DNA from: Streptomyces sp. NBC_01197
GTDB taxonomy: Bacteria; Actinomycetota; Actinomycetes; Streptomycetales; Streptomycetaceae
Assembly (NCBI RefSeq): GCF_036010505.1
Contig: NZ_CP108569.1
Coordinates: 5,013,001-5,077,000, forward strand
Direction of reading: 5' to 3'
Length of the DNA: 64,000 nucleotides
Shown: positions 63,215 through 64,000 of the stretch, piece by piece
How positions within the stretch are numbered: the first letter of the stretch is position 1
Layout: each line of letters starts with the position of its first letter
Notes under the pieces: generated by a model
The model's input: only the letters and a program-made list of their open reading frames with translations
Databases searched by the model: none
What the model was told of the DNA's origin: nothing
Program-made: the position numbers and the translations under genes

Positions 63215-64000
63215 TCAGGCCGCGGCGCCGTCCCCGGTCACCAGCCGCTCCAGATGCTCCCTTCCCGCCGTCAGCAGCCCCGGCAGCTCGTCCGCGTGCG
63301 GATACCAGCGCTTCTCGTACTCCCAGCAGAGCCACCCCTGGTCCGGTGCGAGCAGTTCCACGCACTCGGCGAGCGGCAGTACCCCGGCGCCGAGCGCCAG
63401 CGGGGTGGTGTCCTCGGCCGACGCGATGTCCTTGACCTGTGCGTAGCCGAGGTGCGGCGCGAGTACGGCATGGCTGGCCGCCGGGGACTCGCCGCCCAGC
63501 CAGGTGTGCATCACGTCCCACAGCGCGCCGACGTTCCGGTGGCCGACCGGGCCGAGTACCCGTGCCGCGTCGGCGCCCGTACGGTGCGAGTCATGGGTTT
63601 CGAGCAGGATCCGTACGCCCTTGTCGGCGGCGACCTCTGCGGCCGCCCCCAGCCTGCGGGCCGCTGCCGCGTCGGCCTCGGCCGGTTCCTGGCCGCCACC
63701 GCCGGGGAAGACGCGGACGAACGGGGCGCCGAGGTCGGCGGCGAGGAAGACCAGCTCGGCGAGGTCGCCCTCGATCTCCTTGTCGTCGCCGGGCGCGGCC
63801 ACCCTTACGTATCCGGCCACCCCGAGGATCTCGACGCCGCCGCGGACGAACTCCTCGGCCGCCGCGGTCCGTTCCCGCAGTCCGGTGCCGGGGTGCACCG
63901 CCTCCTCGGGGTGCGCGCGCAGTTCGACCCCCTGGTAGCCGCTGTCCGCTGCGAGCCGCACCACGTCCGGGACGGTGATTCCTGGTACTCCGAGGGTGGA
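63215..64000 (-). CDS. sugar phosphate isomerase/epimerase-type TIM-barrel protein (5' end missing)
   Basis: Xylose-isomerase-like TIM barrel; at least 261 residues are present and the start lies beyond the window edge. Metal-site features are visible: Glu in YQGVELRAHP near the start, LLETHDSHRTG with Glu and His in the middle, ALWDVMHTWLGGE with Asp and His, and CWEYEKRWYP with Glu near the end. Such enzymes act on inositols or sugars; context inside the window gives no substrate. It follows the GH3 promoter region by about 215 bp, in the same direction upstream. Confidence 0.85.
   Translation of the reverse strand, partial: STLGVPGITVPDVVRLAADSGYQGVELRAHPEEAVHPGTGLRERTAAAEEFVRGGVEILGVAGYVRVAAPGDDKEIEGDLAELVFLAADLGAPFVRVFPGGGGQEPAEADAAAARRLGAAAEVAADKGVRILLETHDSHRTGADAARVLGPVGHRNVGALWDVMHTWLGGESPAASHAVLAPHLGYAQVKDIASAEDTTPLALGAGVLPLAECVELLAPDQGWLCWEYEKRWYPHADELPGLLTAGREHLERLVTGDGAAA

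Noticed and set aside
1..64000. tRNA or rRNA genes as island targets
   Set aside because: I looked near the island edges and other gene boundaries and saw no tRNA-like cloverleaf or rRNA sequence.

Overview
The window is 64 kb of high-GC DNA with Streptomyces-style gene organisation. There are many ATGA/TGATG stop-start overlaps, GTG starts, XRE-DUF397 pairs, and a desferrioxamine locus next to a leucine-degradation cluster. I read it as chromosome of a Streptomyces or a close relative. All product names come from reading the sequence and from remembered family features; no database search was run. Most long antisense open frames are GC-driven shadows and are left out.

Layout. (1) 1-6330: desferrioxamine biosynthesis desABCD (desD cut by the window edge) plus desE/desF for ferrisiderophore uptake and release, under two DmdR/IdeR-type iron boxes. 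(2) 6451-12430: a two-component system with a small membrane protein, then a polar amino-acid ABC transporter (fused binding protein-permease plus ATPase) and an IclR regulator. (3) 12446-16630: a two-gene mini-operon ending in a strong hairpin and including a 54-residue membrane peptide, an XRE regulator with two tandemly duplicated DUF397 genes, and a DHA2 exporter divergent from an ArsR-type regulator. (4) 16630-23227: leucine/isovalerate catabolism (mccB-mccA-hmgL-acdH) with a divergent TetR gene and twin operator-like palindromes. (5) 23319-29760: a phosphatase-like gene, a lower-GC module (WXG100-like gene, DUF1023 hydrolase, lipoprotein), two gene relics, and a thioesterase/acyl-CoA dehydrogenase pair. 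(6) 30071-33486: a remnant of an extracellular contractile injection system (eCIS): a Pvc16-like stub, an intact Pvc15-like ATPase and a convergent effector-like gene. (7) 33716-40338: VapBC, a PucR regulator, a sodium/solute symporter, an agmatinase-family enzyme and a ThDP enzyme, probably for use of a guanidino compound. (8) 40330-52984: a defence island with RloA/RloB and a complete type I restriction-modification system (HsdM, HsdS, HsdR), an XRE regulator, two small genes and a SprT-like metalloprotease. (9) 53184-64000: an XRE regulator, a fused heterodimeric-type ABC exporter, a polytopic membrane protein, a small secreted protein, an S28 tripeptidyl aminopeptidase, a GH3 glycosidase and a partial sugar-isomerase-like gene.

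The strongest unusual observation is that the defence island is bounded by a perfect 106-bp direct repeat. The repeat is the 3' end of the ThDP gene: one copy closes the intact gene and the other lies beyond the island next to a terminator hairpin. This is the pattern of integration into the 3' end of a protein-coding gene with the reading frame restored, yet no integrase is visible inside. The next most interesting regions are the reduced eCIS locus with its candidate effector, and a stretch with a multiply frameshifted glutamate-synthase remnant next to a possible nitrile-hydratase-leader (NHLP) precursor remnant.
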